A stretch of 64,000 nucleotides of DNA, taken from Rufibacter latericius (GTDB taxonomy: Bacteria > Bacteroidota > Bacteroidia > Cytophagales > Hymenobacteraceae). Both the position numbers and the translations under genes were made by a program. The stretch spans positions 162,258 through 226,257 of the forward strand of contig NZ_RJJD01000015.1 in the NCBI RefSeq assembly GCF_003721515.1, read 5' to 3'. A model generated the notes under the pieces. It was not told where the DNA came from. It worked only from the letters and a program-made list of their open reading frames with translations, and ran no database searches. Positions within the stretch are counted from its first letter, which is position 1, and each line of letters begins with the position of its first letter. Positions 17,435-25,621 of the stretch are shown here, in pieces.

Positions 17435-19090
17435 ATGAAAAAGCATTTGTACACGTTGGGCATGGCCGCCGCGTTCCTGTCGGCTTGTTCTTCGTCCCAA
17501 ACTCCTTCGGCGTCTACCACCGGGGGTGCTACCGCTGGTAGCAGTGCCGCGGCTGCATCGGGGGCCATTGCCGCCAACCCTACGCAGTACGCCAACACCA
17601 TTACCGCCGCAGACATGGAGAAATACCTGCGTGTTTTGGCCTCCGACTCCCTGGAAGGCCGTGAAACCGGCGAGCGTGGGCAGAAAATGGCTGCTGAGTA
17701 CATTGCCAATCACTTCAAAGCGAACGGCGTCACTGGCCCGGTGAAAACGGGTTCCAACCCGTATTACCAAACCTTTGACCTGGAGAAAAGCAGCTGGGGC
17801 GAGGGCTACGTGACCGTAGGCGCCAAGAAATTCACCATGGGCAAAGATTTCTTCGTGCTGGGCGCCTCGCCGTACCAGAACGAGGAAACCGCGCAGGTGG
17901 TGTTTGCCGGCTACGGCATTGATGAACCGGCTTACTCAGACTATAGCAACCTGGACGTAACCGGTAAAGCGGTAGTAGTATTAGCCGGCGAGCCGAAGAA
18001 AGCCGATGGCACTTACCTCCTCAGCGGTACCGATAAAATGAGTACCTGGTCTCAGGATGCCCGTACCAAAGCCGCCGCTGCCACCAAGAAAGGCGCCAAA
18101 AGCGTATTCGTGGTGATGGGCACTACTGATGCCGAGTTCCAGCAGTTGACCGCCCGCTATGCCGGTATGTTGACTCGTCCGTCTATTGGGTTCGGGACCT
18201 CAACCGCAGCGCCCCGCGCCGCTAACATCTACGTGTCGCCTTCCATGGCTGCTGCGTTGCTGAACACTAAAACTACCCAACTTGCTTCTTACGGCGCATC
18301 TGTAGCCAAAGCCGGCAAAACCGTGGCTTCGCCTTTCAAAGCCGCTACCAACGTAAAAATCAAAACCGCCCGTAACAAGCAGCCGTTGCCCACCGAGAAC
18401 GTGTTGGGGTATATTGAGGGATCTGATTTGAAAGACCAACTGATCGTGATCAGCTCGCACTATGACCACGAAGGCATCAAGAACGGTGTGGTGTATAACG
18501 GCGCCAACGACGACGGTTCCGGAACTATGGCGGTGATGGAATTGGCTCAGGCTTTCTCAGAGGCGAAGAAAAACGGCCACGGCCCGCGCCGCAGCATTTT
18601 GTTCCTGGCGGTTACTGCCGAGGAAAAAGGCCTGCTGGGTTCTGAGTACTACACCGATCATCCCGTTTTCCCGCTGGAGAACACCGTAGCCGATCTGAAC
18701 ATCGACATGATTGGCCGTACCGACAAAGAGCACGAAGGCAAAGGAGAGTACATCTACGTAATCGGGTCTGATAAACTTTCGTCAGAATTGCACGCGATTT
18801 CAGAAAACGCAAACAAAACGTACACCAACATCGACCTGGATTACACCTTCAACGACCCCAACGACCCCAACCGGTTCTACTACCGTTCAGACCACTACAA
18901 CTTCGCGAAGCACAACATTCCGATTGCCTTCTACTTCAACGGCGTGCACGAAGACTACCACCAACCAACCGATGATGTGGAAAAGATCAACTTCCAATCT
19001 GCCGAGAAAGTAGCCCGCCTGGTGTTCTACACCGCCTGGGATTTAGCCAACCGCACGGAGCGCATCAAGGTAGACAGTAACAAAAAATAA
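17435..19090 (+). CDS. M28 family zinc peptidase, lipoprotein with PA domain
   Basis: 551-residue exported aminopeptidase-type hydrolase. ATG 17435 starts a lipoprotein signal (MKKHLYTLGMAAAFLSAC, Cys18), followed by a Ser/Thr/Ala-rich linker; the in-frame ATG at 17372 would disrupt it. A protease-associated (PA) domain lies at about 120-290. The catalytic M28 domain follows: His in SSHYDHEG, Asp in NGANDDGSG, the Glu pair in TAEEKGLLGSEYY, Asp in LNIDMIGR and His in HEDYHQPTDD. All zinc and catalytic residues are present. Likely role: removal of N-terminal residues from peptides outside the inner membrane. Monocistronic; two hairpins follow. Confidence 0.93.
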   Translation: MKKHLYTLGMAAAFLSACSSSQTPSASTTGGATAGSSAAAASGAIAANPTQYANTITAADMEKYLRVLASDSLEGRETGERGQKMAAEYIANHFKANGVTGPVKTGSNPYYQTFDLEKSSWGEGYVTVGAKKFTMGKDFFVLGASPYQNEETAQVVFAGYGIDEPAYSDYSNLDVTGKAVVVLAGEPKKADGTYLLSGTDKMSTWSQDARTKAAAATKKGAKSVFVVMGTTDAEFQQLTARYAGMLTRPSIGFGTSTAAPRAANIYVSPSMAAALLNTKTTQLASYGASVAKAGKTVASPFKAATNVKIKTARNKQPLPTENVLGYIEGSDLKDQLIVISSHYDHEGIKNGVVYNGANDDGSGTMAVMELAQAFSEAKKNGHGPRRSILFLAVTAEEKGLLGSEYYTDHPVFPLENTVADLNIDMIGRTDKEHEGKGEYIYVIGSDKLSSELHAISENANKTYTNIDLDYTFNDPNDPNRFYYRSDHYNFAKHNIPIAFYFNGVHEDYHQPTDDVEKINFQSAEKVARLVFYTAWDLANRTERIKVDSNKK

Positions 19091-19094
19091 GCGG

Positions 19095-19154
19095 AGCTTA
19101 TTTCAGTCCTGAGTCCTAAGTCTTGAGTTGAAAGAACTCAAGACTTAGGACTCA
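19095..19154. repeat. Heptad-like repeat forming a 20-bp-arm hairpin
   Basis: AGTCCTG-AGTCCTA-AGTCTTG-AGT heptads run into a perfect hairpin: arms 19110-19129 and 19135-19154, loop GAAAG. It lies directly after the M28 gene and before a second terminator. Confidence 0.65.
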
Positions 19155-19158
19155 TATT

Positions 19159-19202
19159 TAAACAGAAAAAGGAGAGGCTAATGCCTCTCCTTTTTCTGTT
19201 TA
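19159..19202 (+). terminator. Terminator after the M28 peptidase gene
   Basis: Perfect 20-bp arms TAAACAGAAAAAGGAGAGGC and complement, loop TAAT; the right arm contains TTTTT. Symmetric, so it may act on both strands. Confidence 0.8.
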
Positions 19203-19229
19203 AATATATTTTATTGGCCTGTTCCCCGT

Positions 19230-19237
19230 TATTTTTG
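19230..19237 (+). promoter_or_regulatory. Candidate -7 box upstream of lutB
   Basis: TATTTTTG matches TAnnTTTG exactly, about 90 bases before the lutB start. No -33 box at the right distance. Confidence 0.3.
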
Positions 19238-19283
19238 TAGCTTGACCGCTTCTTCTACAGGGCGTTGCAGAAATGGACAACTT

Positions 19284-19319
19284 GCTTTGGGCCTTTTTTC
19301 TGGAAACAAGCCTTAAAGC
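19284..19319. repeat. Palindromic intergenic element copy in the lutB leader
   Basis: GCTTTGGGCCTTTTTTC, TG, then GAAACAAGCCTTAAAGC. It ends 6 bases before the lutB ATG, so it would be in the 5' UTR. Confidence 0.6.
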
Positions 19320-19325
19320 GGAGAG

Positions 19326-20768
19326 ATGAACATGAATCATGGCCTTGGCATGGGCTGGGGCAGAAAGACTAACCGGAAAAATAACTTGAGCATAAAATTA
19401 AAGCAGTTTCTGCAGGACTCAGAGAACAAGGCGTTTGACCTGGAGCATCGGCAGAAAATCCGCTTCAACATAGGCAAATACAACGCCGCCGTGCAGAATG
19501 GCATGATGGCCTACGAGCACCATGAACTGGCGCGGGAACGGGCATCCTTCCTCAAAACCCAGACCATCAACAACCTGGACAAGTACCTGGTGGAGTTTGA
19601 GAACAATTTCACCAAACGGGGCGGAAAAGTCATTTGGGCGCAGAACGCCGAGGAAGCCCTGCGCGAGATTGGCACCATCATGAAGCGCAAACGCGCTAAA
19701 TCGGTGGTGAAGTCCAAGTCCATGAGCACCGAGGAGATCCACCTGAACGATTTCTTGGAGAAGAACGGCGTGGAGACTGTGGAGACCGACCTGGGCGAAT
19801 ACATTGTACAGTTGGCTGGGCAGCGCCCGTACCACATTGTGACGCCCGCCATGCACATGTCCAAGAAAGACATTTCGGAGCTGTTTTCTAAAAAACTGGG
19901 CATTCCGCCCACCGATGACGCGCAACAACTGGTGCTCACCGCCCGCAAGCTGCTTCGCGAGAAATACACACAGGCCGAAGTGGGCATTAGCGGCGCTAAC
20001 TTTTTGATCGCGGATATAGGCGGAATTGCCGTAACCGAGAACGAGGGTAATGCCCGTTTATCCACCACCTTCCCGAAGACGCACATCGCAATTGTGGGCA
20101 TTGAGAAGTTGATCCCGTCCATGCTGGATCTGGATTTGTTCTGGCCTTTGCTCAGCACCAGCGGTACCGGGCAGAACATCACCATATACAATACCATCTT
20201 GACCGGCCCGCGCCAGCCCACTGAGAAAGATGGCCCCGAGGAAATGTATGTGGTACTGCTAGACAATGGCCGCACTAACTTATTGGCCCAGCCAGACCAA
20301 CGTGAGGCCCTGAACTGCATCCGTTGCGGGGCCTGCCTCAACGTGTGCCCCGTGTATAAGAACATTGGGGGCCATACTTATGAGACAACATACAGTGGCC
20401 CTATTGGGTCAGTGATTACGCCGCACTTGGCGGGCATGGAAGAACACAAGCACCTGAGTTACGCCAGTTCTTTGTGCGGGGCCTGCACCAGCGTGTGTCC
20501 GGTTAAGATCAACCTGCACAACCTTCTTTTGCTTAACCGCAAGCAAAGCGTGGACGAAGGCTTGGTGGACAAAAACGAGAAGCTAGCCTTTAGATTCTGG
20601 GCGAAGGGCATGCAGAACCGACGGCTGCTGAATCTGGCCCCGGCATCGGTGAAGAACTTTGTTTTGGGGCACGTACAGAAAGAGACCTGGAGTAAACGCC
20701 GTGAACCGTTGGTGGCTGCTCCCTTGTCTTTTAATGAGATGTGGCGAAAGCAGCGCAAGAACTCCTAG
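19326..20768 (+). CDS. lutB: LutB-type iron-sulfur lactate utilization protein
   Basis: 480 residues. In other bacteria LutB works with LutA and LutC to oxidise L-lactate to pyruvate. The LUD domain covers about 60-300 (SISGANFLIADIGGIAVTENEG is characteristic) and a double 4Fe-4S ferredoxin domain follows at about 315-400: CIRCGACLNVCPVY and CGACTSVCPV, all eight cysteines in place. The C-terminal YkgF-type region is present. The N-terminus (MNMNHGLGMGWGRKTNRKNN) is a basic, Met/Gly-rich extension; translation could also start at the third codon. No lutA or lutC lies next to it, so either they are elsewhere or this protein has another partner. Confidence 0.9.
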   Translation: MNMNHGLGMGWGRKTNRKNNLSIKLKQFLQDSENKAFDLEHRQKIRFNIGKYNAAVQNGMMAYEHHELARERASFLKTQTINNLDKYLVEFENNFTKRGGKVIWAQNAEEALREIGTIMKRKRAKSVVKSKSMSTEEIHLNDFLEKNGVETVETDLGEYIVQLAGQRPYHIVTPAMHMSKKDISELFSKKLGIPPTDDAQQLVLTARKLLREKYTQAEVGISGANFLIADIGGIAVTENEGNARLSTTFPKTHIAIVGIEKLIPSMLDLDLFWPLLSTSGTGQNITIYNTILTGPRQPTEKDGPEEMYVVLLDNGRTNLLAQPDQREALNCIRCGACLNVCPVYKNIGGHTYETTYSGPIGSVITPHLAGMEEHKHLSYASSLCGACTSVCPVKINLHNLLLLNRKQSVDEGLVDKNEKLAFRFWAKGMQNRRLLNLAPASVKNFVLGHVQKETWSKRREPLVAAPLSFNEMWRKQRKNS

Positions 20769-20813
20769 AAACACAAAAGCCTTCTGAAAACAGAAGGCTT
20801 TTGTGTTTCTAGG
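20764..20813. terminator. Terminator overlapping the lutB stop
   Basis: Perfect 23-bp arms around an AAAA loop, with GAAACACAAAAGCCTTCTG in the left arm. The stem includes the TAG stop codon. Symmetric; it may also stop the minus-strand gene ending at 20865. Confidence 0.85.
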
Positions 20814-20864
20814 AAAACCAGGAGGTTGCCTGTTCTCCTGAAGTATAAAGAAAACGCCCTGCTA

Positions 20865-21101
20865 CTAGCGGGAGGCAATTTGCTGGAAGAAAGATTTCTT
20901 CTTGCGGTTCCCGGCGGTACGTTTTTTCACATAGCTCCCATTGTTCCGTTTAATCTGCTTGTATCTGGCCATAGAACCTTTCTTCTTTTTAAAGAAGGGA
21001 AGTTCTTCTTTAACAAGGGCTGTTTCTGAGGCAGCGGATGCAAAAGGAGCGAAAGAAAGCGCAAAAGCAAAAAACAAAAGAGAGAGTAAAAACTTCTTCA
21101 T
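20865..21101 (-). CDS. Small secreted lysine/arginine-rich protein, function unknown
   Basis: 78 residues with a strong signal peptide (MKKFLLSLLFFAFALSFAPF, cleavage near ASAAS). The mature peptide of about 54 residues is very basic, with LPFFKKKKGSM and GNRKKKSFFQQ. The FFKKKK string is shared with the small lipoprotein at 11792-12076. No domain recognised. Isolated gene, AT-rich upstream, terminator downstream. The clean signal peptide and defined terminator make a real gene likely. Confidence 0.65.
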   Translation of the reverse strand: MKKFLLSLLFFAFALSFAPFASAASETALVKEELPFFKKKKGSMARYKQIKRNNGSYVKKRTAGNRKKKSFFQQIASR

Positions 21102-21216
21102 CAGGAGTGTGTTGTTTTAGTTATATTTAATACTATATATACACAAAACTAGAGGTAAAGTTTCAATATACCAAGTATAAATTTAATCAAAACCTCACAT
21201 TCCTTCTAACATGCAA

Positions 21217-22293
21217 TTATAGACGTTTTAGCGCTTGCACTAAATCGTCTACTTGCCGTCCTAAAATAGCTGGAAAATTAGCTATTCTGATCTGTTTGTC
21301 TTTGAATGCTCCATATCCGCTACCTACTACAAATCCTTGCTTTTTTAATATCGAAATAATTTCAGCCGCTGGCCTGTCCAACACATCAGCAACCACAACG
21401 GTAGGTGACTGGTGTCTTTTTTCCTGCACGAAAGGCGCGAACAGAGAACTCTCCTCCAGAAAAGCATAGAGTTGCTGGGCTTTGGCCTCGGTTTCCTGCC
21501 GGATCACGTCTACGCCTTTCGCCAGCATGTCTTCCACTACATGAGCCAGCAGGTAAATATCCAGCACATTGGGTGTGCTTGGCGTTTGGAACTGCTGGTA
21601 TTGGTCCTGCAAGGAGGCAAGGCTGTGGTGCCCGCCGGTATACTGTTTTCCTTCCAGGCTTGCGGCTTTCTGGCGGGAACGCTCATTCACCAGCCAAACG
21701 CCCAAACCGGCCGGCAAGCCAAACCCTTTCTGCACTGAGAAGAACGCCATGTCTATTTGGGAGAAATCCAGGGCAGCATACGGTGCGCCTGACACGATAT
21801 CCACTGAAATCAACGGCTCTGGGTACCGCTGGCGCAAGGCATGGATGTCTTCCACCGGCATGCACACTCCGGAACTGGTTTCGTTCTGGGTAATGGCCAA
21901 TAACTCCGTCCCGTCGGGCACCTGCACATCCTCTAAAGAAAACCCCTGCCCGAAGGGTACCTGCAGCACCTGCGCGTTCCGATCCAGCCATTTGGCGTGG
22001 TCCAGGTACTTTTTGGAGAACGAGCCGTTCACCAAGTGGTAGGTATTCTGCGCCGTGAGGCTTTGCAGGCTGCGTTCCCAGATCTCGGTGGCCGAGCCGG
22101 TAAAGTAAATGGAATAATCTGCGGGTAATTGGAACAGCGCCCGAAGTCCGGCATCGGCCCGCTTGTACAGATCTTTGAAGGCCTGACTCCGGTGCGACTG
22201 GGAGAACACCTGTTGGTCTAACGCGTTTTGCAGATGCCCTGCCACTGTGGGGTACAGTTGCGCCGGGCCAGGAGTGAAATAAACAGAAGCCAT
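21217..22293 (-). CDS. Class V aminotransferase, probable phosphoserine aminotransferase (SerC role)
   Basis: 358-residue PLP enzyme of the alanine-glyoxylate/phosphoserine aminotransferase fold. Starts FTPGPAQLYPTV, a hallmark of the family; the PLP lysine is in FFSVQKGFGLPAG, and the aspartate contacting the PLP ring is in ISVDIVSGAPY. It is transcribed 130 bases downstream of the SerB-SerA fusion. The missing middle step of serine synthesis is 3-phosphohydroxypyruvate to phosphoserine, so the SerC role is inferred from context. By sequence alone another class V transamination is possible. The leader carries a GAATGAG-type short repeat and a palindromic element. Confidence 0.8.
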   Translation of the reverse strand: MASVYFTPGPAQLYPTVAGHLQNALDQQVFSQSHRSQAFKDLYKRADAGLRALFQLPADYSIYFTGSATEIWERSLQSLTAQNTYHLVNGSFSKKYLDHAKWLDRNAQVLQVPFGQGFSLEDVQVPDGTELLAITQNETSSGVCMPVEDIHALRQRYPEPLISVDIVSGAPYAALDFSQIDMAFFSVQKGFGLPAGLGVWLVNERSRQKAASLEGKQYTGGHHSLASLQDQYQQFQTPSTPNVLDIYLLAHVVEDMLAKGVDVIRQETEAKAQQLYAFLEESSLFAPFVQEKRHQSPTVVVADVLDRPAAEIISILKKQGFVVGSGYGAFKDKQIRIANFPAILGRQVDDLVQALKRL

Positions 22294-22342
22294 ATCTTAT
22301 TGAATGAGTGATTAAGCGAATGAGAGATTAGGTGAATGAAAG

Positions 22343-22388
22343 AAGCTGTTTTCAACCTGTTTACGAAAAACAAGGTCAAAAACAGCTT
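22343..22388. repeat. Palindromic intergenic element copy between serine genes
   Basis: AAGCTGTTTTCAACCTGTTT ... AAACAAGGTCAAAAACAGCTT. Located between the SerC-like and SerB-SerA genes. Confidence 0.7.
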
Positions 22389-22423
22389 TTACTTTATTTG
22401 CCACGAAATGCGTGTGCTACCTA

Positions 22424-24316
22424 TTAATAGAGCGTCCGCGACTTAATAGTGTCCGGGATTTGCTTCAGCTGCTTGATCACGGAACGGTCATACTTGGTAT
22501 CTACATCGGTGATCACGTACCCGATGGTCTCGTTTGTTTTCAGGTACTGACCCAGGATGTTGATCTGGTTTTCGGCCAAGGTGTTGTTGATCTTGGCCAG
22601 GATGCCCGGTACGTTGCGGTGAATGTGGATAAGCCGGTGCGCATTTCGCAGGGCCGGCAACTGTAAATTCGGGAAGTTTACGCTGTTATAGGAACCACCG
22701 GTGTTGATGTAGTCAATCATCTTGGAGGGCACGTATTGCGCAATGTTTTCCTGAGCTTCCTCGGTGCTGCCGCCCACGTGCGGCGAAAGCAGGGTGTTGG
22801 GCAAGCCGCGGAGGGCGGACTCAAAGCGCTCCTGGTTGTTCTTGGGCTCATACGGGAACACGTCTACCGCGCAACCCCTGATCTTGCCGCTTTTGATGTT
22901 CTCAGCCAGCGCTTCAATGTCCACCACATGACCACGGGCTAGGTTCAGGAACAATACACCCGGCTTCATCAACTCAAACTCTTTCGGCCCGATGATGTTT
23001 TTGTTTGCGGCGCGGCCGTCTACGTGCAAGGTTACGATATCTGCCAGCGCCAACAACTCAGCCAGCGAATGACAAACCTTCGCGTTACCCAGAGCCAGCT
23101 TGTCCACCACGTCATAGAAGTACACTTCTATGCCCAGGCTCTCTGCCAGCACAGACAATTGCGACCCGATGTTCCCGTACCCGACGATGCCCAGTTTTTT
23201 GCCCCTGATCTCGTTGGAGCCCTTCGCTGATTTATCCCACTCGCCCTCGTGCAGGCGGTTACTTTTCTCCACCAGTCCGCGGGAAAGCATGATGATCTCG
23301 CCGATGGCCATTTCTACTACGCTTCGGGTATTGCTGTACGGCGCGTTGAACACCACAATACCCCGCTCGGTGCAAGTCTGTAAATCTATCTGGTTTGTCC
23401 CGATGCAGAAAGCGCCCACAGCCATTAGACGCGGGGCGTGCGCCAGGGCTTTGGCCGTTACCTGCGTCTTAGACCTGATACAGAGGATGGACACATCATG
23501 CAGTTGCTCGCAAAGCTCTTCCTCTTCCAGGGCACCAGCGATTACCTCCACCTGATAGCCTTCCTGGCGGAACATGTTGATGGCGCGCTCGTGGATGCCT
23601 TCCAGCACCAACACCTTGATGCGGTTCTTAGGATAGGAAAGGGCACTGGGCAGTTTGTTCACATACAGGAACTCGTCCAGGCTGGGGGTGACGTGGTCTG
23701 CCTTGCCTACCACACTGTCGCGGCTCACGTTCTCGGTGAAGGCGTAGAATTTATCGGCGATGCCGGCTTCCTTAATCTCGTAATCGGTGTAACCGTCCCC
23801 GATGACATAGACTTCGCCGTTTAGATCAAGCGCTTTGATTTGCTTGGCTTTGCCTTGGTTCTGGGTAAGCACGTTGTCGCGGTCAAAGCCGGTGATGTTG
23901 CCCGCCTCGTCATAGGTGAAACTGTTGGCGAAAACGTTCTCGGGTTTCACGCCCAATTCCCGTACGATGGGCACAATGAACTCTTTGAAGCCGTTGGAGA
24001 TGATGTAAATATCGTCTTTGAACGCCTCAAAGAAAGCTTTGTTATGCTTGAACGATTCTGAGATCTGGCCCTTCAGGTGCTGAATGAGCGTGTCCAGGTG
24101 CTCCCGGTTGGCGCTGAGAAGGGCCAGACGCTGATCCAAGGAATCTACCAGGGGAATCTCGCCCTCCATGCCCAGATCGGTGATGCGCTGGATCTCGGTT
24201 AATACTTTCTGCCTGCGGGCCGGGTCTGGGATACAGATGGCGCAAAGCTCGTCTAAAGCCTCTACCTTGGTGAAGGTACTGTCAAAGTCAATGATGAAGT
24301 GCTTGTGCGTACTCAT
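22424..24316 (-). CDS. Fused phosphoserine phosphatase / D-3-phosphoglycerate dehydrogenase (SerB-SerA)
   Basis: One 630-residue frame with two enzymes of serine synthesis. Residues about 1-215 are a HAD phosphatase: Asp10 and Asp12 in IIDFDSTFT, the Ser motif YIISNG near 106, and GDGYTDYE near 175; this fits phosphoserine phosphatase. Residues about 230-545 are D-3-phosphoglycerate dehydrogenase: NAD-binding GIVGYGNIGSQ, catalytic Arg in LNLARGHVVD, Glu in DVFPYEP and His in LLSPHVGGSTEEA. A C-terminal ACT domain (about 560-630, HRNVPGILAKINNTLAENQ) suggests serine feedback. No internal stop or frameshift separates the halves. SerC-like gene next downstream. Activities are inferred from motifs. 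Confidence 0.92.
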   Translation of the reverse strand: MSTHKHFIIDFDSTFTKVEALDELCAICIPDPARRQKVLTEIQRITDLGMEGEIPLVDSLDQRLALLSANREHLDTLIQHLKGQISESFKHNKAFFEAFKDDIYIISNGFKEFIVPIVRELGVKPENVFANSFTYDEAGNITGFDRDNVLTQNQGKAKQIKALDLNGEVYVIGDGYTDYEIKEAGIADKFYAFTENVSRDSVVGKADHVTPSLDEFLYVNKLPSALSYPKNRIKVLVLEGIHERAINMFRQEGYQVEVIAGALEEEELCEQLHDVSILCIRSKTQVTAKALAHAPRLMAVGAFCIGTNQIDLQTCTERGIVVFNAPYSNTRSVVEMAIGEIIMLSRGLVEKSNRLHEGEWDKSAKGSNEIRGKKLGIVGYGNIGSQLSVLAESLGIEVYFYDVVDKLALGNAKVCHSLAELLALADIVTLHVDGRAANKNIIGPKEFELMKPGVLFLNLARGHVVDIEALAENIKSGKIRGCAVDVFPYEPKNNQERFESALRGLPNTLLSPHVGGSTEEAQENIAQYVPSKMIDYINTGGSYNSVNFPNLQLPALRNAHRLIHIHRNVPGILAKINNTLAENQINILGQYLKTNETIGYVITDVDTKYDRSVIKQLKQIPDTIKSRTLY

Positions 24317-24431
24317 GGTGAAGGAGTTAACGAGGGATTGGCTCCAAAGGAAAGCCGCCGCCTCAGGTTTCCGGTTTGCCGCTCCAGTTAGGGTTGGCGC
24401 CCCAATATCGGGGAGTATCTGGTTAAATGAA

Positions 24432-24475
24432 AAGCGTTTTCAAGTCGTTTTCTGAAAAACAACTTGAAAACGCTT
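24432..24475. repeat. Palindromic intergenic element copy
   Basis: AAGCGTTTTCAAGTCGTTTT, CTG, AAAAACAACTTGAAAACGCTT; nearly perfect arms of 20 bases. It lies behind the asparagine synthetase gene. Confidence 0.75.
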
Positions 24476-24502
24476 CTTTTCGAAGGCAAAGGTCTGTTTC
24501 TC

Positions 24503-25459
24503 TTAGAAAAGGGCGGGCATTCCTGGCCGGCGGGAGAACAGCGTGACGTCATTGATGTCTTTGACGCGGCAGAGGTAGCGGGCCATGCGCTCTACCCCAA
24601 ATCCGGCTCCGGCGCTAGAAGGCAGGCCTTGTTGTTTGGCCACCTCTAAGTAATGCTTGAACGCCTCTTTATCAGCGCCGGTCTCGTCCATGCGTTTCAG
24701 AATCTGGTGGTACTCGTTCTCGCGCTCGGCCCCAGACAAGCCCTCGCCGTAACCATCGGGCCAGATGAGATCATAGTTCAGGTAGGTACCCGGCTTTTCC
24801 TGGTCTTCCTTGTCATAGAACTCCCGGCGGTGGTTCAAGAGCCAGAACGGCTCAGTAGATTCCTTAGATTTGACGTGCTCATAATCGGGGCCGTACTGCG
24901 CCTCCAGTTCCTCGGTACGGAAAATCTTAAAGGGCCCGAACTCTTGCAGAGGCTCAGAACGGTATTTCGCCAACACATCGGGCAAATCCCTTTTCACGGC
25001 GGCGAACACGTATTTAACAAGGTCTTCCATGAAAGAGCGCACAAAAGCCCCGTCTTTGTCGCGGAACTCAAAGTCTATCTGGGTAAACTCAAACAGGTGT
25101 CGGCCCGTAAATGCACGGTCTGCAAACTCTAACCGAACATTAGGTGACACAATGTACAAAGCCTCCAGTTCTGGGTTCAACAGCGCCAACTGCTTATGGA
25201 AGATCATGGATTTGGTTAGGCTCCAGCGGCTCCCGGCGTAGGAGATGGCGGCATCTACCACGCCGTGGTTTAAAGGATCTGTTATGGGAGAGAGCATGAG
25301 GGGCATGACCTGGACCAATCCACGCTCAAACATGAACTGGTGGGTAGCCCGCACAATGGCTTGCTGCACTTTTAGTACATCTACGGTGGCTGCACCCTGT
25401 ATTTGGGCCAATGTTTGCTCTAAATTAACTTCTACAACTCCTATCAAATCAGCTTGCAT
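24503..25459 (-). CDS. Asparaginyl-tRNA-synthetase-like asparagine synthetase (probable aspartate-ammonia ligase)
   Basis: 318 residues with the catalytic core of a class II aminoacyl-tRNA synthetase of the Asp/Asn type: a motif-2-like region (HLFEFTQIDFEFRD) and motif 3 (GAGFGVERMARYLCRV, then KDINDVTLFSRRPG). The N-terminal OB-fold anticodon domain of AsnRS/AspRS is absent; the protein begins directly with the catalytic region. This matches the archaeal AsnRS paralogue known to make asparagine from aspartate and ammonia. The divergent AsnC/Lrp-type regulator next door copies the asnA-asnC arrangement of enteric bacteria, although this enzyme is not of the E. coli AsnA sequence type. Function is inferred from domain loss plus context. 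Confidence 0.82.
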   Translation of the reverse strand: MQADLIGVVEVNLEQTLAQIQGAATVDVLKVQQAIVRATHQFMFERGLVQVMPLMLSPITDPLNHGVVDAAISYAGSRWSLTKSMIFHKQLALLNPELEALYIVSPNVRLEFADRAFTGRHLFEFTQIDFEFRDKDGAFVRSFMEDLVKYVFAAVKRDLPDVLAKYRSEPLQEFGPFKIFRTEELEAQYGPDYEHVKSKESTEPFWLLNHRREFYDKEDQEKPGTYLNYDLIWPDGYGEGLSGAERENEYHQILKRMDETGADKEAFKHYLEVAKQQGLPSSAGAGFGVERMARYLCRVKDINDVTLFSRRPGMPALF

Positions 25460-25495
25460 GGCAGAATTTATAAATATGTTAATATTATCTAATTA

Positions 25496-25507
25496 TTGTT
25501 ATAACAA
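25496..25507. promoter_or_regulatory. Palindrome over the asparagine synthetase promoter
   Basis: Perfect 12-bp palindrome TTGTTATAACAA overlapping the -7 box (25505-25512) and predicted transcription start of the synthetase gene. Candidate operator. Confidence 0.4.
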
Positions 25508-25536
25508 ATATAACTCTTTGTTGGATAAATTGACAA
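25505..25536 (-). promoter_or_regulatory. Candidate promoter of the asparagine synthetase gene
   Basis: Minus strand: TTG, 21 bases, TATATTTG, an exact match to TAnnTTTG. About 45 bases before the start codon. Confidence 0.5.
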
Positions 25537-25539
25537 TTT
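25527..25539. promoter_or_regulatory. Shared palindrome over both divergent -33 boxes
   Basis: AAATTG-A-CAATTT, perfect dyad. It covers the TTG boxes of both the synthetase (25534-25536) and the regulator (25530-25532) promoters. Candidate autoregulatory AsnC/Lrp site. Confidence 0.45.
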
Positions 25540-25564
25540 GATAAACATATTTTTTGTATCTTAG
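25530..25564 (+). promoter_or_regulatory. Candidate promoter of the AsnC/Lrp regulator gene
   Basis: TTG, 24 bases, TATCTTAG (one mismatch to TAnnTTTG; the spacing is a little longer than the usual 19-21). About 58 bases before the ATG. Confidence 0.4.
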
Positions 25565-25621
25565 CACATCTTTAACAGAGGATATTATTCGTTGTAGAAT
25601 TGCTAAAAATTGATCTATAAA

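Noticed and set aside
19511-20365. 284-codon antisense frame in lutB
   Set aside because: Ser/Phe-rich shadow of a gene with complete cluster motifs.
24503-25459. Asparaginyl-tRNA synthetase
   Set aside because: N-terminal anticodon-binding domain absent; length about 130 residues below a true AsnRS.
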